Of a stretch of DNA of 64,000 nucleotides, positions 9,752-20,500 are shown piece by piece. Made by a program: the position numbers and the translations under genes. Under the pieces are notes generated by a model. It was not told the origin of the DNA and did not search any database. It saw only the letters and a program-made list of their open reading frames with translations. Position 1 is the stretch's first letter. Each line of letters opens with the position of its first letter. The DNA is from Pacificibacter maritimus (GTDB lineage: Bacteria > Pseudomonadota > Alphaproteobacteria > Rhodobacterales > Rhodobacteraceae): assembly GCF_003814915.1 (NCBI RefSeq), contig NZ_RKQK01000002.1, forward strand, positions 373,184 to 437,183. The letters are read 5' to 3'.

Positions 9752-9760
9752 GTTCAGTCC

Positions 9761-12256
9761 TTAAAAGTCGAAATCTGTAGAAATGCCACGGCGCAGTTGA
9801 AAACGGTGGCTTGAGTAATCATCGTAATGGCTTGTCTTGCCGATCCGTTCTCGGAGTTTAAGGAAAACATCCTGATTATTGAAACGATCTGCTTCTCGTG
9901 CCAGCAGGAATTTAATAGGTAATTCCCGTTCGCGAGCGTTTTGCGAAGTGTAGTCAAAGGTAAGCTGATGTTCATCCGAAATGAGCGTTCCGTCCGACGT
10001 GTAAATTCCAGCCAAGACGTCGCGCTGCTGTTGTTTTTCGGAAACTGGCTGCGTCTGGTAGAGGGTAACCGCCGTCTGGCCAGAGGAAATCAGGCTTTTT
10101 CCGGCGATGATAATCTGAACTTCGACCTTCTCAACATCTGCTTCACGCCGTTTCCCGACCCTTATGACCGGGATGACAACTTCTTGAAGCGTCGCACCTC
10201 CGTGAACAAAACGGCTGCCAGCGCCCTTTTTGCGCAAACGGTTTATTGAATTGGGGATGAGAACCTCGATATCGCCTTTCAGCCCCAATTCATCCGGACG
10301 AAACTTCTTCATTCCCGCAGTCTCGTTTAAATTCCGGCCAAGCACAAACCGCCGGTTCGTATCGAGTATTTCACCACCCGTAGGATCTGCTACCGAAAAA
10401 TCCGTCTTGTCCAGAGCGCGGTGCTGGTAGATGAAACCGTGATCTGCTGTGATGAGAATGTTCGAGAAATTGGCCGTTGTTAGCTTGCGAACAAGCTTGG
10501 TCAGATCCTCGACTGCACCCTCTGTAGCTTCGGTCAAACGCTCTTCGGTGGAGAGTTTATCTCCAACGATGTCGATCCGGTTATGATAAAGATAGAGGAC
10601 ATCGTGGTCGCGGAAAATTTCCTTTCCGTCGTCGGCCTTCAACGCCATAAAATCATCTGCTTTCATGGCCTTCACACGATCATCAGTGCGCCCCATTCCC
10701 AGCACTTTTTCACGGTTGGCTGTCCCTTGCGTCGGCATTCCAAACGATGTCACGGTTGTGTCACCACAAAGCGTTAGGTCTTTGTTGGGCAACAGCGATG
10801 CCATACCCAGCTGGGTGTAGCTTGGCAAAGCGGAAATCATCGGCTTTATTTCTGCATCGAACCGGTTCAGCTTTCGGATTTCGCGTAAAGTTTCTTCAGC
10901 CACCTCGTAGCGCAACGCGTCTGAAATGATCACGACCACCTTCTGATCACGGCGACGAAATTCGGCGACTTGATCCATGTAGAAGTCAGTTTGCCGCGTG
11001 TACCCAGAGATTGCCCATTCATTCAGACCAGCAATCTGATCCTGCCAAGCGTCGTTGACGGCGGATAGGAAATTGGTCGTGTAGCGGTTTTCTACACTCT
11101 CAAACAGCGCGGCAAGCAGCGAGGCCTGACCGCTCTTCTGCATGTGAAAAATGAACTTGCGATACAGCTGATCGATCTTGAACCAATGCGAGACATACCG
11201 TTTCACCCCCTCGCTCGGAGAGGTCATGGTCAGGTTGGCTTCGGCCAGAGCCTGTTGAAACTCGGTTGCATAGCCAATTGCGCGGTAGATGTCCTCGTAG
11301 GTCGGATACCAATGGCTCTGCCGCCGCTCGCGTACGATTTTTAGCACATCCGCTGATGACACTGTTTGACTGGCCATCTCGGACACGAGGGACCGGATGA
11401 TCTGACGATCGATGGCTTCAAAATGATCAATTCCGCGCAAGGCTTTAATGTCGCGATCCTGCACATCGTCGGTAATTCGAAGGATGTCTTGGTACTTCCC
11501 ACTCAGCGTCTCAAAGGCTTTGGCACCCAAGCGATTGTTCTTCCAGCGACGAAAGACCAGAAGCGCCTCGCCATTCAGCTTACTGTCCTCGCCCAGCGTG
11601 CGGCGATAGCAAGACTGGAACAGCGTAATGGCAAAATCCATGAAGTCCGGCTCATCACTCGCATAGCCGTAGGCATTTTCGACTTGTTTCCAGAAAAGTG
11701 CAGTCAGCCCAGAACGCTCCATCAGGCGTATCGCGTCATCGCGGCCTTCGGCCAGCTCGCCCAGAAGCGCCTCGATCACTGTGTCCAGCGCACCTTCAGC
11801 ACCTGTGCAAACGGCCAGCATGCGGCGCAGCACGTCAGTCTTTGTGTCTGACGGCGTGATCAGCTGCTTTAGCGTCTCAATGCGGCCTTTTGATTTGTAG
11901 AACTCCAAATGGTCGCGCACCACGTCTTCAAATTGCACAGGCAGACCAAGCTCGGCCAACCAGATCGCGGCCTGGTCGGCCTTGAACACGCCGCAAGCGA
12001 AATGCAGATCGAGCAGCCAGTTGTCGGCCATCTCGGGTGCAGGGCCATCTTTGAACACAAGGAACTTCTGCTTTGGCTCTTGCCGCAGCATCCGGTATTT
12101 CAGACCAAATTCGTTGTTCACGATTTCGACCTTCTCGACATCCGGCAGATCCGCCGCCTCATACTCAGCCCGCATGTCGCGCGCCGCGTCGTACCAGAAC
12201 ACGATCCGGTGCTCGTCAAATAGCCGTTTTAGGCCAGCTTCAATCCGCTCACTCAT
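9761..12256 (-). CDS. pglZ: BREX-1 phosphatase-fold protein PglZ (type A)
   Basis: An 831-residue alkaline-phosphatase-superfamily protein. Metal-site motifs are visible: VVVIISDALRYE with Asp446, and ITADHGFIYQHR with Asp605-His606. PglZ is the signature protein of BREX. Its catalytic role is unresolved; it interacts with the methylation and exclusion machinery. Its ATG overlaps the end of the downstream-copy pglX (ATGAG...TAA, 4 bp). The C-terminus ends SHRFQLRRGISTDFDF, typical for type A. No truncation is seen. Confidence 0.93.
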   Translation of the reverse strand: MSERIEAGLKRLFDEHRIVFWYDAARDMRAEYEAADLPDVEKVEIVNNEFGLKYRMLRQEPKQKFLVFKDGPAPEMADNWLLDLHFACGVFKADQAAIWLAELGLPVQFEDVVRDHLEFYKSKGRIETLKQLITPSDTKTDVLRRMLAVCTGAEGALDTVIEALLGELAEGRDDAIRLMERSGLTALFWKQVENAYGYASDEPDFMDFAITLFQSCYRRTLGEDSKLNGEALLVFRRWKNNRLGAKAFETLSGKYQDILRITDDVQDRDIKALRGIDHFEAIDRQIIRSLVSEMASQTVSSADVLKIVRERRQSHWYPTYEDIYRAIGYATEFQQALAEANLTMTSPSEGVKRYVSHWFKIDQLYRKFIFHMQKSGQASLLAALFESVENRYTTNFLSAVNDAWQDQIAGLNEWAISGYTRQTDFYMDQVAEFRRRDQKVVVIISDALRYEVAEETLREIRKLNRFDAEIKPMISALPSYTQLGMASLLPNKDLTLCGDTTVTSFGMPTQGTANREKVLGMGRTDDRVKAMKADDFMALKADDGKEIFRDHDVLYLYHNRIDIVGDKLSTEERLTEATEGAVEDLTKLVRKLTTANFSNILITADHGFIYQHRALDKTDFSVADPTGGEILDTNRRFVLGRNLNETAGMKKFRPDELGLKGDIEVLIPNSINRLRKKGAGSRFVHGGATLQEVVIPVIRVGKRREADVEKVEVQIIIAGKSLISSGQTAVTLYQTQPVSEKQQQRDVLAGIYTSDGTLISDEHQLTFDYTSQNARERELPIKFLLAREADRFNNQDVFLKLRERIGKTSHYDDYSSHRFQLRRGISTDFDF

Positions 12257-15200
12257 TTACTTAACCCAACAATCTTCTTCAACGCAGCGTCGAATTTCGG
12301 ATAGTTCGCCTTCACCCCGTCATCGAGGTCGATCTCGATCTTCTTTTGTGCTAACGGGAAGATCACGTCGCGTTCCCATTCGTTCAGCTCGTCGATCTGC
12401 TTGGCGACCTTGGCCGCCTCCTTCAGCGCCTTGGTCTTCTGCCCTTGGGTCGCTGTCGGATCATAGGCCAGTTTCTCCTGCTTTGTACGCTCGCCCTCCA
12501 GCTTGGTGATGAACTCGCGCAGGTAGTCGTTGAGCAGCACCGACACTGTGTCGGCGCGGTAGCGGTGCATGTAGATCAGCGCGTTGAACGTGCCCTTGGG
12601 GCTGGAGAACATCCAGTAGATCGGGCGCTTTTTGTAGCGCTTCACGTGGTCGGCGTAGAAATCCTTGGTGAAATAATCTCTCAGGGACCTTGGTTTTCCG
12701 TTCTTGCCAAGCGTGTCCTCTATAAACTTCAGGTTCTCGCGGAAATGCGCCTCGCCGAAGGTCACGCGCAGGAACAGGTGGAAGCGTTCGGTGATGTCGT
12801 CGGGGAACCAGTTCTCGTCGAGCACGGGGATGACGTTGTCTTCGTCCGGCATGAAGGTCGGCTCGGGCACACCTTTTTCTTTAAGGGTGGCGAGGTAGTC
12901 GGCCAGCGTCTCGCCCTGATTGGCGAGGATCAGGCCGGGGGCGTCGAGGCTGTAACGCCCGAACATGCAGCCCACGGCGTAGGACAGGAACTCGGCCATG
13001 GTGTCGGCACGCAGGCGGGTCTCGTTCGCCTCGGCGTCGTTCTTGATGCCATAGCGATAGGCAGGGTTGCAGGTGAGGGTGATCTCGTTCAGCGGCACCT
13101 CGGGGGGCAGCTCGTCTTGCAGACCATAGGCGTCGATGAAGATGCGGTTGTTCTCTTCCTCAAGGCGCTGCATCTCGTCCGTTATGGACTGCCAATGGGC
13201 GCGGAGAGTGGCGTAGCTGACCTCCAGCGTTTCGCCACGATGATCGGGCGAGAGCAGCGGGAGCGTGGTGAAATCCCAGGAGGTTTCGTACGAGTCCCAG
13301 TCGGTTGTATGCGAGGCCACAAGTTGCCGGACGACGCGCTCAACACTTGCGTTCTGTTGGGTCGCTCGCGTGGGAGCCGGAATCTTGGCGAGATCTCCAA
13401 CCGTATTGGTGATCGTAGGATTTACAACGTTTTTGAACGTGCGCGCGACAGGCGAGTTGAAATAAGCCAATGAAAAGTAGGGGGCATCAGAGAAAAAACA
13501 TGGCGAGAGGTCTCCCGGAAGCAGTCCGCCCTCATGGAGGCGATATGCCTCTGGACCGCTTGAAATTCGCCCCCAGCAAACGGCCTCTTTGAAGTACAGG
13601 TCTTCGCTGGGGATAATGGCCTTGCCGGTAGCCTTAATGTCGCGTCCATCCGATTGCCAGTTCACTACTAGATCAATACCACCCGCCCACTTCCGATAGT
13701 CGCCACCATTATTGAATCGAAACCATTTTTCGGAACGTTGAAGAGCCTCGACGCGGTTACGACTAACAAAGTCTGTTTGCTCAGAGCCAACCTCTGACCA
13801 CTGCCTGATGAAAAGGTCCTTGTTTCCAGTTTGAAGTCCTCGGCGCGTGCTCCCAACTGAAGAGAGCATATCCTCAAGGAATGCATCTGCGACATCCTGA
13901 GATATCCAGTATGCGATAGGGTAGCCCGGGATCCGTTCGAACTCGGTGGTGCTTGCTTTGTAAACTTCGTCATCCGCTCCTGAGGCGGCTCTTTTCAAAG
14001 CCTCCAGTTTTTCATTTTCGTTCCGTCCATCTATCAAGCGAACAAAGTACCCAGCACTGGAAGCCTTCCGAGACTTTTCGAAAACAAAAGCAGTTGTCGA
14101 CACGACTGACCCGCCGATTGTATCGAATGCTCTCTCTCCAAGGTGTGCCATCGAAGTAAGATGAGACGATGCAAGCAACCATCCACGCATTTTCTCAAAG
14201 GACGAGAGAAACATCCAAGACTGCATGTTGATCATGGCCATGAACCCGCCTTGGACATTCAGCATGAGCGAGCGAACCATAAACATTGCGAAGAGATCAG
14301 ACTTTGAATCTGAGTAGTTAGCTTCGGTCCACGTCATAAGAGTGGGGTTCATGCCACCTCGACCCATATACGGCGGGTTGGCCACCACCACGTGATACTT
14401 CGGCGTCAGCGCTTCGGCCATGCGTAGCACGCCGATGACACGCTCCTGCACTTCTTTCAGCAGCAGGTCGCCGCCGAAATCCCGCGCCTCGACTATCCGC
14501 AGCGTCTCGGCGGGGTCGTGCAGCTTCGGCACGATCAGCGAGCCGAAGTTCTTGGCCTGCTCGAACTGCCTCAGCGTCTCGCGCAGCTCATCCGTGAACA
14601 GATCCTTGCCCACCACGGCGGCCACGTCCTGCATCTCGGCAGGCGTAAAGCTCACGTTCTGCAACACGCAAATGTCGGGCTTTGCCTCCATCCGCAAGAA
14701 CCGCCGCCGCCCCAGCTTGGCCGCCGCCTTCATCGCCAGTGCAAAAGCCGCCAGCGCCCCCGCGCGGTCGTCGATCTCCACTCCGGTCAAATTGTGCGTC
14801 AGGATCAGCGCGGGGATCTCGGTCGCGTCATAACCCTCTTCCTCGTAGATGGCGTAGAGCAGCTCAAAGGCATAGGTCAGCATGTGCCCCGAGCCTGCGG
14901 CGGGATCGCAGATGCGGATTTCTTCGGGGCGGGTGATGCGCAGAAAGTCCGTCTCGGGCTCTTCGGGCGCGATGTAATAGTCCATCTTGGCCGCCAGCCC
15001 GCTTGCTGGATTGTTCAGCAGCCAGAGCCGCCCCAGCGAGTTCTCCACCAGATAGCGGACGATCCAATGCGGGGTGAAGAGCTGCGTCGCGGCGGGGATG
15101 TTCTCGGCCTCGATCTTAACGTTCTTCTTGAGGTCCGCAAATACTTGGTCCTTCCTCTCGGAGATGTAGAATTGGTAGAGCCAGCCAACGATCTCTACAT

Positions 15201-15777
15201 CCTCACAAGCATTTGGTGTCATGGCTTCGCGCAGATACGCTAGGATCGAGGCTGGCGATAGTAGGTCTTCCGGCAACAACAATTCGGTGTAGTCGTCGAT
15301 CCTCTCAAACAAGAAAGGCATAGATTTCTGCCAGTAATTGCAAACCGCAACGAGCAGCAATCGATAGGCCTCTGACTGTGAATCGGGGCTCGGGACACGC
15401 CCATCCAAGAGAGCAAAGACCCTTTTGCGAGTTTTTTCAGGCACAATATCGGCACTTATGTTTCCGGCCTTTGCCTCAACCAGAATTTCAGGCTGAAACT
15501 GGCCGGGCACCGGAGACACAACCCGGATAGCGTTTAGATTATTCAAATCCATATAGCGCAACGCCGATAGGCGGTTGAACCAAATATAAGCGACCCTTTC
15601 GATGACTTCGCCTTTGCTATGTTTATCAATAGCTGCATCCAGCTTCTTCATCGCATTTGGGTGTTCGCGCCTTTCCGAAGCGCCCGCCATTAAAACTAAG
15701 CCAAGCCTGGCGTCGACCTGTTCTACAAGGGCGCGCCGTGCAAATTGAGAGAATTTTTTAAGCTTCGAGATGTCCAA
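12253..15777 (-). CDS. pglX: BREX-1 adenine DNA methyltransferase PglX, second copy
   Basis: 1,174 residues from a TTG start at 15777. The frame is open to 15819, but the TTG follows GAGGAG by 7 nt and aligns with the ATG of the other pglX (both lead into LKKF). SAM motif I is CDPAAGSGH (about 304-312 from 15819) and the catalytic motif is NPPY (about 480-483, same numbering). PglX makes N6-methyladenine on host DNA and sets BREX specificity. The core is about 95% identical to the other copy and the C-terminal 300 residues are identical. The part after NPPY (about 485-870), the presumed target-recognition region, differs strongly. The start overlaps the nuclease-like gene by 20 nt. Confidence 0.93.
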   Translation of the reverse strand: MDISKLKKFSQFARRALVEQVDARLGLVLMAGASERREHPNAMKKLDAAIDKHSKGEVIERVAYIWFNRLSALRYMDLNNLNAIRVVSPVPGQFQPEILVEAKAGNISADIVPEKTRKRVFALLDGRVPSPDSQSEAYRLLLVAVCNYWQKSMPFLFERIDDYTELLLPEDLLSPASILAYLREAMTPNACEDVEIVGWLYQFYISERKDQVFADLKKNVKIEAENIPAATQLFTPHWIVRYLVENSLGRLWLLNNPASGLAAKMDYYIAPEEPETDFLRITRPEEIRICDPAAGSGHMLTYAFELLYAIYEEEGYDATEIPALILTHNLTGVEIDDRAGALAAFALAMKAAAKLGRRRFLRMEAKPDICVLQNVSFTPAEMQDVAAVVGKDLFTDELRETLRQFEQAKNFGSLIVPKLHDPAETLRIVEARDFGGDLLLKEVQERVIGVLRMAEALTPKYHVVVANPPYMGRGGMNPTLMTWTEANYSDSKSDLFAMFMVRSLMLNVQGGFMAMINMQSWMFLSSFEKMRGWLLASSHLTSMAHLGERAFDTIGGSVVSTTAFVFEKSRKASSAGYFVRLIDGRNENEKLEALKRAASGADDEVYKASTTEFERIPGYPIAYWISQDVADAFLEDMLSSVGSTRRGLQTGNKDLFIRQWSEVGSEQTDFVSRNRVEALQRSEKWFRFNNGGDYRKWAGGIDLVVNWQSDGRDIKATGKAIIPSEDLYFKEAVCWGRISSGPEAYRLHEGGLLPGDLSPCFFSDAPYFSLAYFNSPVARTFKNVVNPTITNTVGDLAKIPAPTRATQQNASVERVVRQLVASHTTDWDSYETSWDFTTLPLLSPDHRGETLEVSYATLRAHWQSITDEMQRLEEENNRIFIDAYGLQDELPPEVPLNEITLTCNPAYRYGIKNDAEANETRLRADTMAEFLSYAVGCMFGRYSLDAPGLILANQGETLADYLATLKEKGVPEPTFMPDEDNVIPVLDENWFPDDITERFHLFLRVTFGEAHFRENLKFIEDTLGKNGKPRSLRDYFTKDFYADHVKRYKKRPIYWMFSSPKGTFNALIYMHRYRADTVSVLLNDYLREFITKLEGERTKQEKLAYDPTATQGQKTKALKEAAKVAKQIDELNEWERDVIFPLAQKKIEIDLDDGVKANYPKFDAALKKIVGLSK
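12302..13182 (-). repeat. 881-bp perfect direct repeat, copy A (3' end of second pglX)
   Basis: Compared line by line with 17557-18437, the two are identical over 881 bp with a constant offset of 5,255 bp. Identity stops sharply at both ends; the final 15 codons differ. It encodes the PglX C-terminal domain. The perfect match at synonymous sites indicates recent duplication or ongoing gene conversion. Confidence 0.97.
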
Positions 15778-16276
15778 CAGCAGGCTCCTCACTAATTCGT
15801 CTAACCGATTGAACCCCAAACTGACGTTTCCATTGTTCTAGATTTAGGATTACGCAACTTGTGGCGCAGTCGCGCGTCCAATCCAAATGCCTGATCGGTA
15901 TCGATTTCTTCAATTGATCCTGTTTATTCAGCAATAATGCTACGTCTAAGCTTTGCATCGACAAAAGAACTACGTAGACGATGGAACGATCAGTTATTCC
16001 CTGCGCAGTTCTGAAAAAAACTGTGTCACGGAACTTTCCAGCCAAGTTCTGCACAAGTACCCCAGAACCTAGTTTATTCAAGAAACCATCGATGTTCTGG
16101 GGATTAGGAATATCTAAATCCTTAATTTCTACGAATATGTCACGATCGTCGTATTCAGCAATGAAGTCGACGCGTTTAATGGTGTTGGGACTATGATATT
16201 GGGCATCGTCAAAATTGATGACGGCTGTTGCCCCTGCAAAGCTGATCTCCAAATCGAGTTCTCGCACCGTTATCAT
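15758..16276 (-). CDS. small PD-(D/E)XK nuclease-like protein
   Basis: 172 residues, no named family recognised. The segment RVDFIAEYDDRDIFVEIKD gives Asp37 followed by Glu50-Ile-Lys52. That is the D...ExK arrangement of PD-(D/E)XK nucleases, with the hydrophobic strands expected around it. The start ATG overlaps the stop of the upstream ATPase (ATGA). Its own 3' end overlaps the TTG of the second pglX by 20 nt. Its translation is thus coupled to both neighbours. An ATPase plus a small nuclease is a common two-gene defence arrangement. The nuclease call is motif-based inference; a non-catalytic partner is also possible. Confidence 0.6.
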   Translation of the reverse strand: MITVRELDLEISFAGATAVINFDDAQYHSPNTIKRVDFIAEYDDRDIFVEIKDLDIPNPQNIDGFLNKLGSGVLVQNLAGKFRDTVFFRTAQGITDRSIVYVVLLSMQSLDVALLLNKQDQLKKSIPIRHLDWTRDCATSCVILNLEQWKRQFGVQSVRRISEEPAVGHLEA

Positions 16277-17445
16277 AGTGACACACCTTCCAGAGAGCGT
16301 TCGATTTCGGCGTCGTAAAGTGCACCAAACGTTTTCGCAATTCCAGTTTCCGCTAGTTGGTCGTATTCATCGGTAGAGTGAACGGATATTGAACCAGTTT
16401 CTTCGTCTCGGGCCAGAACATGGAAGCGAATGTGATCCTCATGTCCGGTATTTTTGAGTAAATCGAACCACTTAAGAAGGACGTAGTCGTGGGTCGCTAC
16501 AACGACTTGCTGTCCGTTGCGTGACAGTTCCAAAAGAATTTGAACAACTTTCTTCATCAACTTTGGATTAAGGTTTGCTTCTGGTTCATCCCAAAGCAGC
16601 ACTCCTGTCTTCCCAGGACTAACTGCACCGTTGCAAAGCAGCCGATGTAGGACACCTATCTTTCTGTAACCCTCAGCTGTCATGGCGCTCGAGAAAGATT
16701 GACCTTCTTTCGAGACGAAACGAATGACAGTGGAATCCTGGTATACCTTTGCGGCCTGCGACCGTGTCCTGTCTGGAGCAGCTTTTTCCTCATAATGACC
16801 AGGTTCAAAACGGAATGCGCCTTCCTCTGTCCAGCGGTATCTTCCACCTACTAGATCTACCAATTCACGGATCACAGAAGACAACCTAGGATCCTCAGAA
16901 ACACGAGATGCTTCATCTTCGAATCCGGGAGAAACTAAAAGCTCGGCGAGGTCGGTATAACCATCATCGAAAATTGCCTCTACAGTTTCACGATCGTAGT
17001 TTGAATTCCGCATACCGCGAACAAGCGACAGAACTTCCTTAGCAGGAATGAAAACCGGTTTTGTGGCGTGAGAAGATGTTGTAGCCGTCTCACTGATTTT
17101 GAAGTACTTTGAACGGTTGTTGAATGAAATCTCGACAGTTGAACCGTCTCCATTTACCAGACTAAGTCTTGTTTCAGAATCAGCGCCTTTTGAATGTAAG
17201 GCTCCTAGGCGAACGTCTTCAGGGGTGAATATCCGTACGAATTTTTTTGATGCAGAAGCTTCTTCTTCAGATTTATTTTGCCCTGCTATTGAGGGCTGGC
17301 CCACCAAACCCAGACCGTAGATCGCTTTCAAGATGTGAGTTTTGCCAGTACCGTTAGAGCCAATCATTACATTCAATTTTGGTGACAGCTTTAATTGCAG
17401 ATTTTCAAATGCTGTGAGGTTTTCAATTCGTAGTTCAGAAATCAT
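16273..17445 (-). CDS. AAA/ABC-type ATPase (AAA_21-like) inside the BREX operon
   Basis: 390 residues. The N-terminus MISELRIENLTAFENLQL is typical of RecF/SMC-like ATPases. Walker A is GSNGTGKT (29-36) and Walker B is GVLLWDEPEANLNP with Asp286-Glu287. It is followed by the His switch VVVATHDYVLLKW. No long coiled coil is present, unlike SMC or Rad50. The family is used in several defence systems (AriA of PARIS, OLD-type, Septu-like). The partner here is not the DUF4435 protein of PARIS. It lies 65 nt after the first pglX and overlaps the nuclease-like gene. Its role as an accessory defence sensor is inferred from position. Confidence 0.82.
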   Translation of the reverse strand: MISELRIENLTAFENLQLKLSPKLNVMIGSNGTGKTHILKAIYGLGLVGQPSIAGQNKSEEEASASKKFVRIFTPEDVRLGALHSKGADSETRLSLVNGDGSTVEISFNNRSKYFKISETATTSSHATKPVFIPAKEVLSLVRGMRNSNYDRETVEAIFDDGYTDLAELLVSPGFEDEASRVSEDPRLSSVIRELVDLVGGRYRWTEEGAFRFEPGHYEEKAAPDRTRSQAAKVYQDSTVIRFVSKEGQSFSSAMTAEGYRKIGVLHRLLCNGAVSPGKTGVLLWDEPEANLNPKLMKKVVQILLELSRNGQQVVVATHDYVLLKWFDLLKNTGHEDHIRFHVLARDEETGSISVHSTDEYDQLAETGIAKTFGALYDAEIERSLEGVSL

Positions 17446-17510
17446 TCAAAATAACCCTTTGTCGTAAATTTTCAGCAATGACGTTGATTGGCAAATTTCT
17501 CGATTCGACA

Positions 17511-20500
17511 TCAGCTAAGCCCCACGATCTTTTTCAGCGCGGTGCCGAATAGCGGGTAGTTCGCCTTCACCCCGTCATCGAGGTCGATCTCGATCTTCTT
17601 TTGTGCTAACGGGAAGATCACGTCGCGTTCCCATTCGTTCAGCTCGTCGATCTGCTTGGCGACCTTGGCCGCCTCCTTCAGCGCCTTGGTCTTCTGCCCT
17701 TGGGTCGCTGTCGGATCATAGGCCAGTTTCTCCTGCTTTGTACGCTCGCCCTCCAGCTTGGTGATGAACTCGCGCAGGTAGTCGTTGAGCAGCACCGACA
17801 CTGTGTCGGCGCGGTAGCGGTGCATGTAGATCAGCGCGTTGAACGTGCCCTTGGGGCTGGAGAACATCCAGTAGATCGGGCGCTTTTTGTAGCGCTTCAC
17901 GTGGTCGGCGTAGAAATCCTTGGTGAAATAATCTCTCAGGGACCTTGGTTTTCCGTTCTTGCCAAGCGTGTCCTCTATAAACTTCAGGTTCTCGCGGAAA
18001 TGCGCCTCGCCGAAGGTCACGCGCAGGAACAGGTGGAAGCGTTCGGTGATGTCGTCGGGGAACCAGTTCTCGTCGAGCACGGGGATGACGTTGTCTTCGT
18101 CCGGCATGAAGGTCGGCTCGGGCACACCTTTTTCTTTAAGGGTGGCGAGGTAGTCGGCCAGCGTCTCGCCCTGATTGGCGAGGATCAGGCCGGGGGCGTC
18201 GAGGCTGTAACGCCCGAACATGCAGCCCACGGCGTAGGACAGGAACTCGGCCATGGTGTCGGCACGCAGGCGGGTCTCGTTCGCCTCGGCGTCGTTCTTG
18301 ATGCCATAGCGATAGGCAGGGTTGCAGGTGAGGGTGATCTCGTTCAGCGGCACCTCGGGGGGCAGCTCGTCTTGCAGACCATAGGCGTCGATGAAGATGC
18401 GGTTGTTCTCTTCCTCAAGGCGCTGCATCTCGTCCGTCATGCCCTGCCAATGGTCGCGCAGGCGGGTATAGGTGGCCTCCAGCGTGTCGGCCCGGTGATC
18501 GGGCGAGAGCAGCGGGAGCGTGGTGAAATCCCAGGAGGTTTCGTAGGCGTCCCAATCGGCACGGGCGATTTCTACCAATCTGTCGACCAGATGTGTTACC
18601 GATACTTCTTCATAATCTTCGAATACTGGCAGCAGCTTCATACTTCCTGGGCCAAAATCTTTTGCCGCGACGACGCGCAGCAGCGGGGGCATTACTTTGG
18701 AATGCAGTAGGCCCAAGGAAACATCGAGAGCGCGTGGACTGTCGCTGAAGAACATAGAATTTTTCTGATCAAAAATATGACCATAGGTTACGCGGCGGAC
18801 TGACAATTTGCTTGCAATAGTGTTGTAGGCAAGTCCGTTACGAAAGTAATACTGCTCGTTTCTAACCGTGGAGCTTTTGTGCGATTTGATCTCGGCACCA
18901 TCCGAGTGCCAATCGAGAATGAACTCATGATTTCCGAACCACTTTCGGTAGTCGCTGCCCTTAACATAAGGAACCCATTTCCCGGACCAACTTGTTTTGG
19001 TTTCCGGTTCAATATCGAAATCGATCGAAACACGACTGACTTCTCCCCAGCTTCGAATGAAGCGTGGGTTGTCACCGGTCTGAAGACCTGTGAAGGCTTC
19101 CGCATATTCCTTGAGGGGAGTACCGTCGGCATAAGCGCTACGAGTGTGGTCGGATACGAAATAGGCAACTACGTTTCGCGGAAGACGTGTAAAGTCAGAC
19201 GCTCGTGCCAGATGCTCACCATGTCTTTCGCGAAGCATGGCGGCCTTCTCATCAGAGTTCTGCCCCTCGGTAAGATCGAAGAACTGGGCTGCTCGATCGG
19301 GATTCCCGCCGCGTTGAGACACAAAGCCCGCTACCTGAACTACCTCTCCTTTGATTTCGTCAAATGCGCGAGGGCCAAGGTGTGCCAACTGTTGGAAGGG
19401 CGAGCCAGAGATCAGACGTGCACGCATTTCCGTATAGTCGTCACCAAATAACCAGCTATCCATAGCGATCATTGCGAACAGCCCGTGCCTGCGGCAAAGC
19501 TTACTTAAGCGATCAATGAACGCGGCATAGAGGTCTGAAAAACAATCGGGGAACTTTTCGACGAGAAAAGACTGAAGCTGGCCGTTAAGATCACCTTTCT
19601 TCTTATACGGCGGATTGGCCACCACCACGTGATACTCTGGCGACAGCGCCTCGGCCATGCGCAGCACGGCGATGACACGCTCCTGCACCTCCTTCAACAG
19701 CAGATCACCGCCAAAATCCCGCGCCTCGACCACCCGCAGCGTCTCGGCCGGATCGCGCAGCTTCGGCACGATCAGCGAGCCAAAGTTCTTGGCCTGCTCG
19801 AATTGCCGGATGGTCGCCCAAAGCGGACCATGGAAGGCAATCGCTTCGTTCAACTGCCGCGCCACGTCCTCAAGTCTGGCATAGACCTCGGGCGCGTTGG
19901 TGGCCTCTTCCACCCGGGCCACCAGCGCGTCGAGATCCATGCGGTATGTCGTGTCATTGCCGTGCTTGGCGTAGGCCTTGCCAATCCCGATCAATCTCTC
20001 GGAGATGTTGGGCGAGTTCGCACTCTTCTTGAACGCCGTCTCAAGCTGTTTGCGTTCTTTGGCCGATTTGTCTGATGCCGCGATGGCCAAGAGTTCGGAC
20101 CGAACGTCTTGGGTTTGGTTCAGGATGAAGGGGGTCTGAGCCGCCTCTTCAAACAAGCCAAGCTCCCAATCGAGCGCGACACCGAACACGTGCATCGCGT
20201 TGTCAACGATGTCCTCGAAGCCCTTTGCCTCAGCGTGCTTCAAATAGCGGCTGACGGAGTGCCAGAATTCATCGAGGATGAGAGGCGTTTTCGATAGGCC
20301 ATTAGCCACCCGATCGACGTTTAGGTCGTAGCCAAGGTCGGCAACAAAGTCGTTGAACTCGCTTATCTGGAAGCGATGTTCCTGCAACACGCAGATGTCG
20401 GGTTTTGCCTCCATCCGCAGGAACCGCCGCCGCCCCAGCTTGCCCGCCGCCTTCATCGCCAGTGCAAAAGCCGCCAGCGCCCCCGCGCGGTCGTCAATCT

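Noticed and set aside
12445-13473. 342-codon plus-strand ORF (and its twin at 17700-18710)
   Set aside because: It lies antisense to the pglX 3' ends and is duplicated only because the pglX repeat is. Its sequence is rich in Val/Gly/His as expected from the complement of a GC-rich gene.
16273-17445. ATPase as AriA of a PARIS system
   Set aside because: The expected DUF4435 partner AriB (about 300 residues) is missing; the neighbour has 172 residues and a different motif.
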